Of a stretch of DNA of 64,000 bases, positions 43,682-54,467 are shown in pieces. How positions within the stretch are numbered: the first letter of the stretch is position 1; every line of letters begins with the position of its first letter. A program made the position numbers and the translations under genes. The stretch comes from Aphanocapsa sp. GSE-SYN-MK-11-07L (GTDB lineage: Bacteria > Cyanobacteriota > Cyanobacteriia > Thermosynechococcales > Thermosynechococcaceae), in contig JAHHGS010000033.1 in assembly GCA_019359715.1 (NCBI GenBank), positions 43,250 through 107,249 of the forward strand, in the 5' to 3' direction. A model generated the notes under the pieces. The model was not told where the DNA came from. It did not search any database and saw only the letters and a list, made by a program, of their open reading frames with translations.

Positions 43682-44244
43682 TATTTCTTACCTGTTTTGC
43701 CAACTTTGCGTCTGACGGCTTCGCCAGAGTAGCGAATCCCCTTACCCTTGTAAGGCTCTGGGGGACGGACAGCCCGAATTTGGGCAGCAGTATTGCCGAC
43801 CTGTTCTTTGTCAATGCCGCTGACGATGACTAAAGTTCCTTGGTTGACTTTCTTGCCTGCATTGTCCTCAATTTCTAGGGATACTCCCTTGGGCGGGACA
43901 ATTTCAACCGGATGGCTGTAGCCAACGTTAAGGGTCAAGTTACTGCCGCTGACTTGGGCCCGGTAGCCGACGCCCTGAATTTCCAGCCGCCGCTGAAAGC
44001 CCTGAGACACTCCCTCCACCATGTTGGCGACCAAAGTCCGGCACAGTCCATGCCGCTGCCGAGCTGGCCGGGACTCATCGCGACGAGTGACTAGCACCAT
44101 GCCGTTTTCTTGCGCCACTAGAACTTCCGGCGGCAAAACTCGCGATAGTTCGCCTTTAGGGCCTTTGACCGCCACCTGCTGACCCGCCAAGGTGACAGTG
44201 ACTTTATCAGGAATATTAATCGGGCGCTTGCCAATACGAGACAT
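43681..44244 (-). CDS. rplF: Ribosomal protein uL6
   Basis: 187 residues from ATG 44244 ([17 protein letters not shown]). [17 protein letters not shown] and [20 protein letters not shown], the conserved ribosomal RNA-contacting loop, identify L6. A TTG at 44253 would add three residues and lacks a better site. Confidence 0.96.
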   Translation of the reverse strand: MSRIGKRPINIPDKVTVTLAGQQVAVKGPKGELSRVLPPEVLVAQENGMVLVTRRDESRPARQRHGLCRTLVANMVEGVSQGFQRRLEIQGVGYRAQVSGSNLTLNVGYSHPVEIVPPKGVSLEIEDNAGKKVNQGTLVIVSGIDKEQVGNTAAQIRAVRPPEPYKGKGIRYSGEAVRRKVGKTGKK

Positions 44245-44300
44245 AACCTTCAACCTACTTCTATCAATCCAGTGTTAATCGCCAATTTCAGTTGCAAGTC

Positions 44301-44702
44301 TTACCAGACGTAGCAGAGAACTTCACCGCCGACGCCGCTGCGCCGGGCATCCCGGTCAGTCATAATGCCGCTGGAGGTGGAAACGATCGCAATTCCAATC
44401 CCGCCCAGAACCCGCGGTAAATCTTTGCGATTGGAGTAGACCCGGAGTCCTGGTTTGCTGACGCGCTTGAGGGCGGTAATCGTGGGCTGACGCTGTTTGC
44501 CCCGATACTTGAGGGAAATCACTAGGTGGCGCTTCACGCCTTCGCCAGCTTCCTCGAAGCCGGTAATGAAGCCCTCTTTTTGCAGCACTTCAGCCACGTT
44601 CCGAGTGATCCGAGTGGCTGGAACCTCTGTCGTCTGATGCCGAGCCAGGTTCGCATTGCGAATCCGGGTCAACATATCTCCAATTGTGTCGTTAGCCGCC
44701 AT
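44301..44702 (-). CDS. rpsH: Ribosomal protein uS8
   Basis: 133 residues. [19 protein letters not shown] and the C-terminal [30 protein letters not shown] are S8 signatures. S14, which precedes S8 in many bacteria, is missing at this place, as is usual in cyanobacteria. Confidence 0.96.
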   Translation of the reverse strand: MAANDTIGDMLTRIRNANLARHQTTEVPATRITRNVAEVLQKEGFITGFEEAGEGVKRHLVISLKYRGKQRQPTITALKRVSKPGLRVYSNRKDLPRVLGGIGIAIVSTSSGIMTDRDARRSGVGGEVLCYVW

Positions 44703-44741
44703 AATTACTCCTTATTAAACCGCCTCCAGTCGCCACGCTAT

Positions 44742-45287
44742 TTAGCTCTCCCGGAAAGGCATCCCCAGCACTTTCAGCAAGGCCCGCCCTTCTTCGTCAG
44801 AGGTTGCCGTGGTGATAATCGACACATCCATGCCGCGAATTTGATCAATGCTGTCGTAGCTCACCTCTGGAAAGATCAGTTGCTCCCGCAAGCCGAGGGT
44901 ATAGTTACCCCGACCATCGAAGCTCTTGGGGCTAATCCCCCGAAAGTCACGAATCCGGGGCAGGGCTAGATTAATCAACCGATCCAAAAAGGCATACATC
45001 AAGTCTGCGCGCAGGGTGACCATCACACCCACCGGCATTCCTTCCCGAATTTTGAAGCCAGCGATCGCCTTTTTCGCTCTGGTCACAACCGGCTTTTGAC
45101 CGGTAATGGTAGCCATTTCGCTCAGGGTGGCTTCTAGGGCCTTGGCGTTTTGAGCCGCCTCTCCCAGACCGCGGTTGACCGTCACCTTGACCACCTTGGG
45201 TACCTGATGAATATTTATATACTTGAATTGCTCGGTCAGCTTGGGGACGGCTGTTTCGAGGTAGAAGGTTTTTAATCGCTGCGACAT
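44742..45287 (-). CDS. rplE: Ribosomal protein uL5
   Basis: 181 residues from ATG 45287, with AGGAAA 8 bases upstream. [38 protein letters not shown] and [22 protein letters not shown] identify L5. The frame extension to 45332 is not conserved. Confidence 0.95.
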   Translation of the reverse strand: MSQRLKTFYLETAVPKLTEQFKYINIHQVPKVVKVTVNRGLGEAAQNAKALEATLSEMATITGQKPVVTRAKKAIAGFKIREGMPVGVMVTLRADLMYAFLDRLINLALPRIRDFRGISPKSFDGRGNYTLGLREQLIFPEVSYDSIDQIRGMDVSIITTATSDEEGRALLKVLGMPFRES

Positions 45288-45367
45288 GGGTCTGTTTCCT
45301 AATAATCCCTGGGCTGGGTCAGGGGCAATCAACGCTCAAAGTTTTGATCAGAACAATCAAAGAAAAA

Positions 45368-45706
45368 CTAATCGAGAACCTCACCTGTTTTCTTTAGCAT
45401 CCGCACTTTTCTGCCTTTGTCATCAAAGGAGTAGCAGATCCGGCTAGCCACGTTTTGCTTGGTTGAATAAACCATTACATTCGAGCTGTGAATCGGAAAT
45501 TCCTGGGTTTTAATTTGCCCAGATTCTCCTTCTTGCTGAGGCTTGACGTGCTTGGTTTTGACATTCACGCCCTGCACTACCACCTGACTGGTTTTGGGGA
45601 AAACTTGGAGGACTTCGCCAACTTTGGCTTTGTCTTTACCGGCAATCACTTGCACGGTGTCACCTTTTTTGACGTGCATCCGAAAGCGAACGACAGGTTT
45701 GACCAT
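45368..45706 (-). CDS. rplX: Ribosomal protein uL24
   Basis: 112 residues from the ATG at 45706, which shares one base with the rplN stop (TGATG). [23 protein letters not shown] near residue 10 is the KOW motif of L24. The C-terminus [20 protein letters not shown] fits too. Confidence 0.94.
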   Translation of the reverse strand: MVKPVVRFRMHVKKGDTVQVIAGKDKAKVGEVLQVFPKTSQVVVQGVNVKTKHVKPQQEGESGQIKTQEFPIHSSNVMVYSTKQNVASRICYSFDDKGRKVRMLKKTGEVLD

Positions 45707-46074
45707 CACAGCACCTCCGGTGCCAAAGAAACGATTTTGGTAAAGTTTTTATCCCGCAGCTCCCTGGCTACCGGCCCAAACACGCGGGTGCCTTTGGGGT
45801 TGCCATCTTGGTTGATCAACACGGCTGCATTGTCATCAAACCGGATGCTCATGCCGCTGTCGCGGCGGATTGTTTTGCGGGTTCGCACAATCACTGCCCG
45901 GACGACATCTGATTTTTTGACTGGCATGTTGGGCGTAGCGTCTTTGACGGCGGCAATAATCACATCGCCCACGCCGCCGTAGCGCCGGTTGCCGCCGCCC
46001 ACAACCCGAATGCAGAGCAGCTTTTTGGCTCCGCTGTTGTCAGCAACATTCAAGTAGCTTTCTTGTTGAATCAT
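45706..46074 (-). CDS. rplN: Ribosomal protein uL14
   Basis: 122 residues. [19 protein letters not shown] and [29 protein letters not shown] are conserved L14 sequences. It overlaps rplX by one base. Confidence 0.96.
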   Translation of the reverse strand: MIQQESYLNVADNSGAKKLLCIRVVGGGNRRYGGVGDVIIAAVKDATPNMPVKKSDVVRAVIVRTRKTIRRDSGMSIRFDDNAAVLINQDGNPKGTRVFGPVARELRDKNFTKIVSLAPEVL

Positions 46075-46084
46075 GACGGATTAC

Positions 46085-46336
46085 CTAGGCCTGAGGAGCG
46101 GAACTGAGAATATCTTTGACAGCCCAGCGCTTGGTGCGGCTGAGGGGGCGGGTTTCTTGAATGCGGACGCGATCGCCGATCCGACATTGGTTTTCTTCAT
46201 CGTGGACTTTGTAGCGCTTGGTTCGCACCATTGTTTTGCCGTACTTGACGTGGGGGGCCCGATTTTCGACTGCGACAACAACCGTCTTCTGCATCTTGTC
46301 GCTGACGACCAAACCCACTCTTTCTTTGACTGCCAT
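46085..46336 (-). CDS. rpsQ: Ribosomal protein uS17
   Basis: 83 residues. [18 protein letters not shown] and [19 protein letters not shown] are the S17 blocks. Adjacent to rpmC and rplN. Confidence 0.95.
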   Translation of the reverse strand: MAVKERVGLVVSDKMQKTVVVAVENRAPHVKYGKTMVRTKRYKVHDEENQCRIGDRVRIQETRPLSRTKRWAVKDILSSAPQA

Positions 46337-46358
46337 AACCTTACTCCTTGCTCTGAAT

Positions 46359-46577
46359 TTAAGATGCCGACGATTGCTGACTGGTTTGCCGCTCGCGCTC
46401 CAGGGTCAGTAACTGGGCCAATTGATGGCGAATGTGCTTAAACTGATGTGGCTTCACCTCTTGACGAGTCGCTTTTTGCAGCCGCAGTTCAAACAATTGC
46501 CGCTTCAAAGCCAAGATCTGGGCTTCGATTTCGGCATCCGTAAGGGTACGCAAATCCTGAACTTTAGAAAGCGCCAT
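46359..46577 (-). CDS. rpmC: Ribosomal protein uL29
   Basis: 72 residues. [18 protein letters not shown] is the diagnostic L29 helix; it begins [17 protein letters not shown]. It starts 2 bases after the rplP stop. Confidence 0.94.
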   Translation of the reverse strand: MALSKVQDLRTLTDAEIEAQILALKRQLFELRLQKATRQEVKPHQFKHIRHQLAQLLTLERERQTSQQSSAS

Positions 46578-46579
46578 GG

Positions 46580-46999
46580 TTACGAATCCTCCGGCTCACG
46601 CACAATAAACTTGGTTTTGATCGGCATCTTAAAAGCCGCTAATCGCATCGCTTCCCGGGCCACTTCTTCTGAGACTCCGGCAATTTCGTACATAATCCGG
46701 CCGGGTTTGACCACGGCTACCCAAAACTCCGGTGCTCCCTTACCCGAACCCATCCGGGTTTCCGCCGGGCGCATCGTGACTGGCTTATCGGGAAACAGCC
46801 GAATCCAAATTTTGCCACCCCGGCGAATGTAGCGAGTCATCGCCCGCCGACCGGCTTCGATTTGGCGTGAGGTAATCCAGGCTGGCTCTTGGGCTTGCAG
46901 ACCAAACTCGCCGAAGTTAAGGGTATTGCCCCGGGTGGCTGCCCCGGTCATCCGACCCCGCTGCTGCTTGCGAAATTTAGTTCTTCTTGGGCTTAACAT
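46580..46999 (-). CDS. rplP: Ribosomal protein uL16
   Basis: 139 residues. [48 protein letters not shown] and [21 protein letters not shown] identify L16. Confidence 0.96.
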   Translation of the reverse strand: MLSPRRTKFRKQQRGRMTGAATRGNTLNFGEFGLQAQEPAWITSRQIEAGRRAMTRYIRRGGKIWIRLFPDKPVTMRPAETRMGSGKGAPEFWVAVVKPGRIMYEIAGVSEEVAREAMRLAAFKMPIKTKFIVREPEDS

Positions 47000-47040
47000 G
47001 ATGACAATCTCAAAATAATGACCGAAAAAGCTGGGGCAGC

Positions 47041-47769
47041 CTAGTTATCTTCATTAGAGCGATCTTCAAACCGCTGCTTTCTTTGCTGGCGCTGCCGAGG
47101 CTGCGCATCACGGGTGCTGGCTGGCTCTTCTTGCCCTGGAATTACCTCGCCTTTAAAGACCCAAACCTTGACTCCTAAGATGCCGTAGATGGTCTGAGCT
47201 GTGCAGTAAGAGTAGTCAATGTCTGCCCGCAGGGTGTGCAGAGGCACTCTGCCTTCTCGCGTCCATTCTGTCCGGGCGATTTCGGCTCCGTTTAAGCGCC
47301 CAGAAACTTGAATCTTGATCCCTTCAACCCCGGCTCGCTGCGCCCGCTGAATGGACTGGCGGACGACGCGCCGAAACGAGACGCGGCGCTCTAGCTGCTG
47401 GGCAATATACTCGGCAATCAGGCTAGCTTCGGCGTCAGCCCGGGCAACTTCTAAGACGTTGACCTTGATTGATCGCCCGCTGCCCAACTGCTTTTCTAGC
47501 CCTTGGCGCAGGGTTTCAATCCCGCTTCCCCCTCGACCCACAACCACACCCGGCCGAGCGGTACGGACTTGGAGGTCGATCTGATCGGCCTTGCGTTCAA
47601 TCCGAATCTCAGCCAGACCGGCGTTACTGAGTTGCTTGGTGACGTACTTGCGAATTTTGTAGTCTTCTTGCAGTAATTCTGGATAGCGATCGGGATCTGC
47701 AAACCAGCGGGAACGATGGTCTTGAATCACGCCGAGGCGGAAACCAGTTGGATGAATTTTCTGTCCCAC
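47041..47769 (-). CDS. rpsC: Ribosomal protein uS3
   Basis: 242 residues from a GTG start ([16 protein letters not shown]). KH-domain core [17 protein letters not shown] and the C-terminal [23 protein letters not shown] identify S3. The C-terminal tail is Gln/Arg-rich ([20 protein letters not shown]), a common variable extension. Confidence 0.96.
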   Translation of the reverse strand: MGQKIHPTGFRLGVIQDHRSRWFADPDRYPELLQEDYKIRKYVTKQLSNAGLAEIRIERKADQIDLQVRTARPGVVVGRGGSGIETLRQGLEKQLGSGRSIKVNVLEVARADAEASLIAEYIAQQLERRVSFRRVVRQSIQRAQRAGVEGIKIQVSGRLNGAEIARTEWTREGRVPLHTLRADIDYSYCTAQTIYGILGVKVWVFKGEVIPGQEEPASTRDAQPRQRQQRKQRFEDRSNEDN

Positions 47770-47825
47770 AAATGAACCTTCTGATCAACGACATGCAATA
47801 CGTCAAGCGAAAACTAGAGCCAATC

Positions 47826-48191
47826 TCAGCTAGCAGGTGCCGGCGCAACGGCAATCGTCACATGGCAGGTCGGCTTCCGAATTTGGTAAGCTCGCCCCTG
47901 CGCGCGGGGGCGAAATCGCTTCAGTGAGGGACCGGCATCAGCGTAAGCTTCACTGACCACTAAATCTGCTGGATCGAATCCCTGGTTATTTTCGGCATTG
48001 GCAACCGCAGAGCGCAGCACCTTGAGAACCGGCTCACAGGCTCGGTAGGGCATAAACTCTAAAACTATTAGCGCTTCTCGGTAGCTGCGTCCCCGCACCT
48101 GATCTAACACTCGCCGCACCTTGTGGGGTGACATCCGCAGATAGCGGGCGGTGGCGTAGGCCTGAGATGGATTTTTACGATCAATAGCCAT
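47826..48191 (-). CDS. rplV: Ribosomal protein uL22
   Basis: 121 residues. [37 protein letters not shown] and [21 protein letters not shown] are L22 blocks. Between rpsS and rpsC. Confidence 0.95.
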   Translation of the reverse strand: MAIDRKNPSQAYATARYLRMSPHKVRRVLDQVRGRSYREALIVLEFMPYRACEPVLKVLRSAVANAENNQGFDPADLVVSEAYADAGPSLKRFRPRAQGRAYQIRKPTCHVTIAVAPAPAS

Positions 48192-48225
48192 AGCTGTAGC
48201 TCAATCTTTCTAGCAATAAGAGTGT

Positions 48226-48504
48226 TTAATAACGGGCTTTTTTATCGCCCTTGGTATGGCTTCTAAAGGTGCGGGTCGGGGCAAATTCTCCCAGCTTGTG
48301 ACCGACCATTTGCTCGGTCACGTAGACGGGGACGTGCATCCGACCATTGTGGACAGCGATCGTGTGCCCAATCATCTGGGGCAAAATTGTCGAGGCCCGC
48401 GACCAAGTTTTGATCACTTGCTTGTCGCCTTTGACGTTAAGGGCTTCAACCTTACTCAGCAAGTGATCAGCCACAAACGGACCTTTTTTTAATGAACGAG
48501 CCAT
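48226..48504 (-). CDS. rpsS: Ribosomal protein uS19
   Basis: 92 residues. [16 protein letters not shown] and [32 protein letters not shown] are canonical S19 sequences. Confidence 0.96.
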   Translation of the reverse strand: MARSLKKGPFVADHLLSKVEALNVKGDKQVIKTWSRASTILPQMIGHTIAVHNGRMHVPVYVTEQMVGHKLGEFAPTRTFRSHTKGDKKARY

Positions 48505-48538
48505 GATATTTACCTAAGAGCCAACTTTTAGAACTACC

Positions 48539-49402
48539 TTAAGACTGACGACCGCCGCGTCCGCGCTTGGATGATTTACGGCGGCGGCGGACAATCAGCG
48601 CATTGCTGAGCTTTTTCTTCTTGCGAGTCTTGTAGCCCAAGGTCGGCTTGCCCCAAGGGGTAACTGGGCCGCTGCGCCCGATCGGGGCCCGCCCTTCTCC
48701 ACCGCCGTGCGGGTGGTCAACCGGGTTCATAACGGAGCCTCTAACTTTCGGGCGACGAGCTTTCCAGCGGTTGCGCCCGGCTTTACCAATGCTGATGTTA
48801 TTGGATTCTAGATTGCCAATCTGCCCAATCGTGGCGTAGCACTCTTTGCGGAACAGGCGCATTTCCCCCGAAGGCAGCTTCAGCGTTACCATGTCTCCTT
48901 CTTTAGCGACAACCTGAGCCATCGCTCCGGCTGCCCGCACCATCTGTCCACCCTTGCCAGGGGTAATTTCAACATTATGGACGCCAGTCCCCAGCGGAAT
49001 TTTGGCTAGTGGAAGCGCATTCCCAATTTCAAAGCCTGCCTCTGGGCCGGCTAAAATCACCGTCCCGACTGCTAGGTTGCGAGGATGGAGAATGTAGCGC
49101 TTCTCGCCATCGCGATAGGTAATCAGTGAAATCCGAGCGTTGCGATTTGGATCGTACTCAACGGTTGAAACCACGCCCGGTACATTCAGCTTGTTGCGGC
49201 GAAAATCAATGTCCCGGTAAAGTCGCTTGTGCCCACCCCCCCGACGACGGCTGGTGATCACACCTCGGTTATTCCGCCCTTTCTTACGATGCTTGGAACT
49301 GGTGAGGGACTTCTCAGGCGAGTCAGTTGTGATCTCAGCGAAATCTGAAACACTTTTCTGGCGAGTGCTAGGAGTATAGGGTCGATAAACGCGAATGCCC
49401 AT
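48539..49402 (-). CDS. rplB: Ribosomal protein uL2
   Basis: 287 residues. [40 protein letters not shown], and the peptidyl-transferase-centre loop [21 protein letters not shown] near residue 225 identify L2. Confidence 0.97.
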   Translation of the reverse strand: MGIRVYRPYTPSTRQKSVSDFAEITTDSPEKSLTSSKHRKKGRNNRGVITSRRRGGGHKRLYRDIDFRRNKLNVPGVVSTVEYDPNRNARISLITYRDGEKRYILHPRNLAVGTVILAGPEAGFEIGNALPLAKIPLGTGVHNVEITPGKGGQMVRAAGAMAQVVAKEGDMVTLKLPSGEMRLFRKECYATIGQIGNLESNNISIGKAGRNRWKARRPKVRGSVMNPVDHPHGGGEGRAPIGRSGPVTPWGKPTLGYKTRKKKKLSNALIVRRRRKSSKRGRGGRQS

Positions 49403-49438
49403 AATTACAGGTTGCTCAGCTTAGGGTCAAAAAGTGGA

Positions 49439-49741
49439 TTAAACCTCTGGGAAGAGGGTAATAGAACTGCCAGGGGCAAGCGTCACGACAGCCCGCTTAT
49501 ACTGAGGGCGGTAGCCAGCAAATTTACCCACCCGCCGCTTTTGACGGGGGCGATTTTGGGTGTTGACGCTAGTAACTTTGACATCAAACAGCTCTTCGAT
49601 CGCCGCTTTGACTTGGGGCTTAGTGGCCCGCGGGTCAACTTCAAACGTGTACTGATTTTCTTCCAGCAGCACGGTTGCCTTTTCAGTCACAATTGGCCGC
49701 CTGACCAAATCGGCCAAGGAACGGGGATTAAACTCACTCAC
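49439..49741 (-). CDS. rplW: Ribosomal protein uL23
   Basis: 100 residues from a GTG at 49741 ([22 protein letters not shown]); AGGAGG lies six bases upstream and inside the end of rplD. The two genes overlap by 8 bp. [43 protein letters not shown] matches L23. The frame extension to 49798 is entirely inside rplD. Confidence 0.94.
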   Translation of the reverse strand: MSEFNPRSLADLVRRPIVTEKATVLLEENQYTFEVDPRATKPQVKAAIEELFDVKVTSVNTQNRPRQKRRVGKFAGYRPQYKRAVVTLAPGSSITLFPEV

Positions 49742-50366
49742 CGTAAACCTCCTGAATTTTAGCAATGGCTTCAGCGGTGGCAATGATCGTATCCGCATTC
49801 AGCAGGTCGAACATATTCAACCCTGTCGCCTGAATCAGCTTCACTCTGGCAATGTTGCGCGCCGACAGAAAAACATTATCTTGCTTTTCACCCAGGATGA
49901 TCAGCACCTTTGCATCAGGGTCAACTCCCCAACGGGCGATCGCTTGCAGCAGCTCCTTAGTCTTAGGGCGAGGCAACTGGGCGCTAAAGTCTTGCACCAC
50001 AATCAAATCAGCAATCCGATCCATCAAGGCGGTTCTGAGAGCCAGACGACGCTCCTTGCGGTTCATGTTGACAGAGTAATCTCTGGGTTTAGGGCCAAAG
50101 ATCACACCACCCCCCCGCCATAGCGGAGAACGAATTGAACCGGCTCTGGCTCGACCTGTGCCTTTCTGCCGCCAGGGTTTACGACCACCCCCGCGCACTT
50201 CGGCCCGGGTTTTGGTCGATGCTGTACCCTGACGAGCATTGTTCATCTGCCGCCGCAGAGCCTGATGGACAATATGAGCAGCGGTTTCTGCTTTAGCAAC
50301 TTTTAAATCAAGGGAGGCTTGCCCAGCCTCAGCCCCTTGCCAATCTTTAACGACACATTCAACCAT
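49734..50366 (-). CDS. rplD: Ribosomal protein uL4
   Basis: 210 residues. [43 protein letters not shown] near residue 50 is the L4 loop. In enterobacteria L4 autoregulates its operon; nothing in this sequence shows that here. Confidence 0.95.
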   Translation of the reverse strand: MVECVVKDWQGAEAGQASLDLKVAKAETAAHIVHQALRRQMNNARQGTASTKTRAEVRGGGRKPWRQKGTGRARAGSIRSPLWRGGGVIFGPKPRDYSVNMNRKERRLALRTALMDRIADLIVVQDFSAQLPRPKTKELLQAIARWGVDPDAKVLIILGEKQDNVFLSARNIARVKLIQATGLNMFDLLNADTIIATAEAIAKIQEVYGE

Positions 50367-50385
50367 GATGCTTCCCTACCAGTGC

Positions 50386-51027
50386 CTAGTTCTGACCGAC
50401 AATTGTGGCCGGGGTAATGCTAAGCAGCGCCCCCGGCTTACCGGGCAGAGCGCCCTTAATTAACAGCAGATTCCGCTCAGCGTCCACCCGCACCACGGTC
50501 AGCTTGCGAACGGTGACGCGGGCGTTGCCCAACTGTCCTGCCATCCGCTTGCCGGGATAAACTCGACCGGGAGTTGTCCCAGCTCCAGTCGAACCGGGCG
50601 CACGATGATTTTTGGAGCCGTGGGCCATTGGCCCGCGCTTGAAGTTGTGCCGCTTTTGATAGCCAGCAAACCCGCGACCAATGCTGGTGCCTGCGACATC
50701 AACAATTTGCCCCACCGTGAACAAATCTTCGACCTTCAGGACTTGACCCAGGGAATACTGAGCCACATCTGGCAGGCGATACTCTCGCAAATGCCGCATC
50801 GGGGCAGTTTCAGACTTAGCCAAGTGCCCAAGCTCCGGTTTGTTGAGGGACTTAGCCCGCACTTCCCCAAAGGCAACCTGAACGGCTGAGTAGCTGTCGG
50901 TCTGCTTGGTTTTAATTTGTGTAACTGGGCAGGGGCCAGCTTGCACAACCGTGACAGGAATCGCTTTGCCTGTTTCATCAAAAACCTGGGTCATGCCCAG
51001 CTTTTGTCCCAAAATACCGACAGCCAC
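50386..51027 (-). CDS. rplC: Ribosomal protein uL3
   Basis: 213 residues from a GTG start ([16 protein letters not shown]). [29 protein letters not shown] is the L3 loop. First gene of this ribosomal unit; rpsJ (S10), which leads the operon in many bacteria, is absent and in cyanobacteria sits with the str operon. Confidence 0.96.
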   Translation of the reverse strand: MAVGILGQKLGMTQVFDETGKAIPVTVVQAGPCPVTQIKTKQTDSYSAVQVAFGEVRAKSLNKPELGHLAKSETAPMRHLREYRLPDVAQYSLGQVLKVEDLFTVGQIVDVAGTSIGRGFAGYQKRHNFKRGPMAHGSKNHRAPGSTGAGTTPGRVYPGKRMAGQLGNARVTVRKLTVVRVDAERNLLLIKGALPGKPGALLSITPATIVGQN

Positions 51028-51339
51028 AGTAGTTGTGTCTCCCTAACGAACTCGACACTGAAATAAACAACCAGCCAGCCACAATGGCTGACCAACTGAA
51101 TGCTTAGCCTTTTCAAGCGATCGCCGCCAACTCTCAAACTGCCTAATCGCAGATTTGGCTCGGACAGACTCGCTCAGGTGTAGGCAATCAAACCCAGAAG
51201 GGAACTAGATGCGCTATCGCTCTCAAATCACCCATATTGGCCCAGGACTTGAATGATTAGTAAATTCAATCAGTATCCTTATTTTGGGCGCAACTACACA
51301 TTGTAGGCCAGCGAGCTGGACTTGTCCAGCTTTATTTTT
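51028..51339. other. Ribosomal operon promoter region
   Basis: 312 bp between rplC and the transketolase-like gene, both on the minus strand, so it should hold the promoter of the large ribosomal unit. On the minus strand a TTGCGC-like and AT-rich segments around 51240-51290 and a short inverted repeat TTGAAT / ATTCAA (around 51250-51272) are seen, but no clear consensus pair. No coding frame. Confidence 0.5.
51314..51331 (+). terminator. Hairpin with T-run on plus strand after transketolase-like gene
   Basis: AGCTGGA (51314-51320), a CTTG loop and TCCAGCT (51325-51331) form a perfect 7-bp stem followed on the plus strand by TTATTTTTTTAG. On the plus strand it is a rho-independent terminator layout, but the adjacent genes are on the minus strand. 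On the minus strand the A-run precedes the hairpin. Confidence 0.55.
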
Positions 51340-53553
51340 TTAGCTGACCAGGGCGATCGCCCGTTTGGCGAGTGCTGCTGCCGTCAGACCATTGAAGTTC
51401 ATCAGTTCACCAGCGCTGGCTGTCGTTTCGCCTCGCTTCCAGGCAAAGGTGTCGCGTTTGGCTTGACTGCGCAGCATGATTGGCTCTAGCAAACCGCTGG
51501 CACCGCCCGTTACCCCGATCAGCGCATCGCCGCCTAACAGCGTCTCAAACTCAGCATCAGTCGCAAAGCTGCGATCGGGTTGGGCGCAGGTTGACCAAGC
51601 GACATCATCAGGGCGATAGAGACGACGCGGATTAATCACCGAGACAATTCGCACCCCGATGCCTTGGGCTTGCAGTTGCTCAGCCGCCGCATACACGGGC
51701 ACTAGGGCCATGTCACCCAAGACAGCAAACACAACTTGCTTACCCCCTGCCCTTTCGTCTAAAACAATTGCTCCCTGGGCTAGTCCTTGGCGGGTTTGCT
51801 CAAAGCTGGTGCGGATCGGTAGGGGAGATTTACTGGCCGTAATTACAATTCCTTTGTTTTGGGTGCTAAGTCCCCATTCGTAGCAAACCTGAATGCTGTT
51901 GGCATCGGGGGGGAATAGCGGAAAGACGTTGCCATTTCGCATCATGGCGGCGAAGTAGGCTTCGATTTCCGGGCGCTGGTGCGTCCAACCGTTGCGACCT
52001 TGCTCTAAGGCCCCGGCCGTAAATAAGGTAATAGTGGAAGGAGTCGGCCGACGCAGTTCCGCCATCGCTTGAATCACGGTTTGCCAAATCGGCAGTCCAT
52101 TGATCGCAAACGACTCGTAGGAACACCAGAGGGTGCGACTGCCCATCAGCGCTAAGCCAGCCGCCAGACCCGCGCAGGCATCTTCGCTCAGAGGTTCGTA
52201 GACCTGACCGTTCGGGGCCTGATTGTAAAGTGGATCTGTGGTCGGGTGAATGATTTTGAGGGCTTGGTTGATGTTGGCAATTCCAGAGGCTTCGTTACCA
52301 TCGGCATTAGAAACTAGATACTTGCGATCGCTTTGCCCAACTTGCCCGACCAATTTTCCCATCGCAGTCGTCGAAACTTTCGGGTCACCGCCGATTGGGA
52401 ATTCCTCTAGAGCCAGCGCCCCTAAATCCGGCAACGGCAAGACAAATTCTGTCACCACGGTTTTAGCGGCGGGCCCGCCCCCAGCTCGCTCGCAGTTGGT
52501 GCGAACTAAATTCCAAGCCGCCGGAGTGAGGGCGCGAGTTTTGAGCGCCCCGACAATATCGGGGTTGTCGAGAGTGTGCTGGGGATAAAGATTATGGGAT
52601 TTGGCTCCCTTGGCGTGTACCCCCGCCCCCTTGAGCTGCTTAATGATCAAAACCGTCAGCTTGCCGCCGAGGGCAGATTTGGCAGCGCGATCGCAGCCAA
52701 CCAAAACAGCCTCCGTAAAAGCCAAGCGCTGGGCAGGCGAGAACACGGTGCTATCAACGTAGTCACCGACTTGTCCTTGGTCGTCAAAGTCTTTAGCATC
52801 AACCAAAATCACTTCAGCAAAGCCATTGCCTCGCCAGTAGTCAATCATTCCCTGGTTGGATTGGAGCGACACCATGCTGTGGTGTTCCTGGCTATAGCCA
52901 TTCCAAACCAGCACCGGCAGAAAATTCGTCACCGCTGGAAAGGCCGTATGGAAGTGAGCCATGCTGCTGACAATGTAGGGTTCGCCCAGCCCTCCATCCC
53001 CAACCGTAAACGGGAAAAGTTTGTCGCGATGCAGCCAAGCTGCTGCCATTGCAAAGTGTTGCCCTTGCCCCAAGGGCCCAGCCGGAGCCAAAATGCCCGG
53101 AATATAGCCAGATAGATGACCGAGTAGCCCATGCTGCTCCCGGAACCGATCGCGCAGGTGCTGCACAGTTTCAATCCCCATATTTTCCAGGGAGCGATCC
53201 AAAAACATGGCGCTATAGAAGCCAGGCGCGTGATGTCCAACTTCCGTAATGATGTTTTTGTGACCCAGCATTACCAGCGCCGCATAGGCTTCAGCTTGAC
53301 TGGCAAACCCACCCGGATGCCCAGAAGCTTTGCTAGCCGTCATTTGCAAGATTAAATAGCGCAGCGCATCCGCCGCCAGCAGGGTTTGAAACACGGCTGC
53401 TTTGTCAGTCGGGCTAGCGATCGCAGTCGTACCGGGGGCGATCGCTGGCGATTGTCCATAGGTGGCAAAGTCGGGGAAATCCTCGCCAAAATATTGAATC
53501 CCTTCACAGAAAGCCGGGATTGCGGAGGCGGGGTTAGGAGTGACTGCTGTCAT
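51340..53553 (-). CDS. Thiamine-diphosphate-dependent transketolase/phosphoketolase-like enzyme
   Basis: 737 residues. The N-terminal half has transketolase-like KASGHPGGFASQAEAYAAL and the ThDP-binding FTVGDGGLGEPYIVSSMAHF (near residue 190). EVGHHAPGFYSAMF and an HLSGYIPGILAPAGPLGQGQHF loop recall both transketolases and phosphoketolases. The central part has YEPLSEDACAGLAAGLALMGSRTLWCSYESFAI, the pyrimidine-domain glutamate region. Phosphoketolases cut xylulose- or fructose-phosphate to acetyl-phosphate; transketolase swaps two-carbon units. Length near 740 is shorter than standard phosphoketolase (about 790-830). Which reaction is catalysed cannot be decided here. Confidence 0.7.
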   Translation of the reverse strand: MTAVTPNPASAIPAFCEGIQYFGEDFPDFATYGQSPAIAPGTTAIASPTDKAAVFQTLLAADALRYLILQMTASKASGHPGGFASQAEAYAALVMLGHKNIITEVGHHAPGFYSAMFLDRSLENMGIETVQHLRDRFREQHGLLGHLSGYIPGILAPAGPLGQGQHFAMAAAWLHRDKLFPFTVGDGGLGEPYIVSSMAHFHTAFPAVTNFLPVLVWNGYSQEHHSMVSLQSNQGMIDYWRGNGFAEVILVDAKDFDDQGQVGDYVDSTVFSPAQRLAFTEAVLVGCDRAAKSALGGKLTVLIIKQLKGAGVHAKGAKSHNLYPQHTLDNPDIVGALKTRALTPAAWNLVRTNCERAGGGPAAKTVVTEFVLPLPDLGALALEEFPIGGDPKVSTTAMGKLVGQVGQSDRKYLVSNADGNEASGIANINQALKIIHPTTDPLYNQAPNGQVYEPLSEDACAGLAAGLALMGSRTLWCSYESFAINGLPIWQTVIQAMAELRRPTPSTITLFTAGALEQGRNGWTHQRPEIEAYFAAMMRNGNVFPLFPPDANSIQVCYEWGLSTQNKGIVITASKSPLPIRTSFEQTRQGLAQGAIVLDERAGGKQVVFAVLGDMALVPVYAAAEQLQAQGIGVRIVSVINPRRLYRPDDVAWSTCAQPDRSFATDAEFETLLGGDALIGVTGGASGLLEPIMLRSQAKRDTFAWKRGETTASAGELMNFNGLTAAALAKRAIALVS

Positions 53554-53784
53554 GAAAGCACCTATGAAAATTGAGCAAAAAAATCGAGTTAGCTACAACA
53601 CGCCAACCTCGATGGTACACCTGTCAGCTACCCAGAAAGCATAAATTCTGTCTTGGCGAAAGTATGGGTAATGTCTATACAGTCAGCCTCTTAATTGTTT
53701 CAAACCGCATTCTAGACACCAATAAAACGATTTATCTGACAGCGCTCAGACTGATAGGCAAAACTTGATCTCGCTTCTCAACGG

Positions 53785-53790
53785 TATAAT
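53785..53790 (+). promoter_or_regulatory. -10 element before Uma2 gene
   Basis: TATAAT at 53785-53790, 26 bp upstream of the start codon. A TTGATC at 53765-53770 is a possible -35, but the spacer is only 14 bp. Confidence 0.35.
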
Positions 53791-53816
53791 AGGCAATCAG
53801 TCATCCAAAATGTTCT

Positions 53817-54467
53817 ATGAGCCAGATCCAAACTCCTGTACTGACTGATACTTGGCTAGCTGCGACTTGGGAAGAGTATCTGCGGGTAACAAGTGATCCG
53901 GCTGGTCAGAAAACCAAGGGATACTACCACAATGGACAGATGAGGATTGAGTCAATGGCAGCGCTTGGCAATCCTCATTCGCGTGATCATTTCATTGTGA
54001 TGGCGATGGTATCGCTGTTTGCCAGCCTCCGATCGCTCGATTTAGATGGACACGATAACTGCACCTATCGCAAAATTGGCTGTACTGAATTGCAACCGGA
54101 TGCTTCTTTCTACCTGGGTACTAAATCTGAAGCTATTCCTTGGAATACAACGATTATTGACTTAGATATTTATCCGCCACCCGATCTTGTAATTGAAGTT
54201 GCTTACTCTTCCCTAGCTGATGACAAGGGTGAAAAACGCTTGATTTACGAAACTCTTGGCATCCGCGAATATTGGATTGTTGATGTGCAGAGAAGCCAAG
54301 TGATTGCTTTTGCGATCGCCAACAATGGTAGCCATCGTATTACCCACTCTCACGTGTTGCCTGGTTTAGACATTGCCTTGCTAGAGGAGGCTTTTCAGCG
54401 CAGTCGTCAAATGAATCATGGCAAAGTCAGCAGTTGGTTTATGGCTCAAATTGCTAATCTCCCGTAG
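53817..54467 (+). CDS. Uma2-family (DUF820) putative endonuclease
   Basis: 216 residues from ATG 53817. The family core is visible: a PDASFYLG strand, PPDLVIEVAYSSLADDKGEKRLIYETLGIREYWIVD near residues 120-155, which supplies the PD-(D/E)xK-like acidic residues and lysine. Uma2 proteins are extremely numerous in cyanobacteria; their function is unknown and they often lie near mobile DNA. Single gene with its own promoter-like TATAAT. Confidence 0.82.
   Translation: MSQIQTPVLTDTWLAATWEEYLRVTSDPAGQKTKGYYHNGQMRIESMAALGNPHSRDHFIVMAMVSLFASLRSLDLDGHDNCTYRKIGCTELQPDASFYLGTKSEAIPWNTTIIDLDIYPPPDLVIEVAYSSLADDKGEKRLIYETLGIREYWIVDVQRSQVIAFAIANNGSHRITHSHVLPGLDIALLEEAFQRSRQMNHGKVSSWFMAQIANLP

Noticed and set aside
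44254..44300. Loss of S14 and L30 from the ribosomal cluster.
   Set aside because: Absence at these positions is normal for cyanobacteria.
35610..51027. Plus-strand frames opposite the ribosomal genes.
   Set aside because: They are shadows of conserved ribosomal genes.
50386..51339. Missing S10 at the head of the ribosomal operon as a deletion.
   Set aside because: In cyanobacteria rpsJ lies in the str operon.
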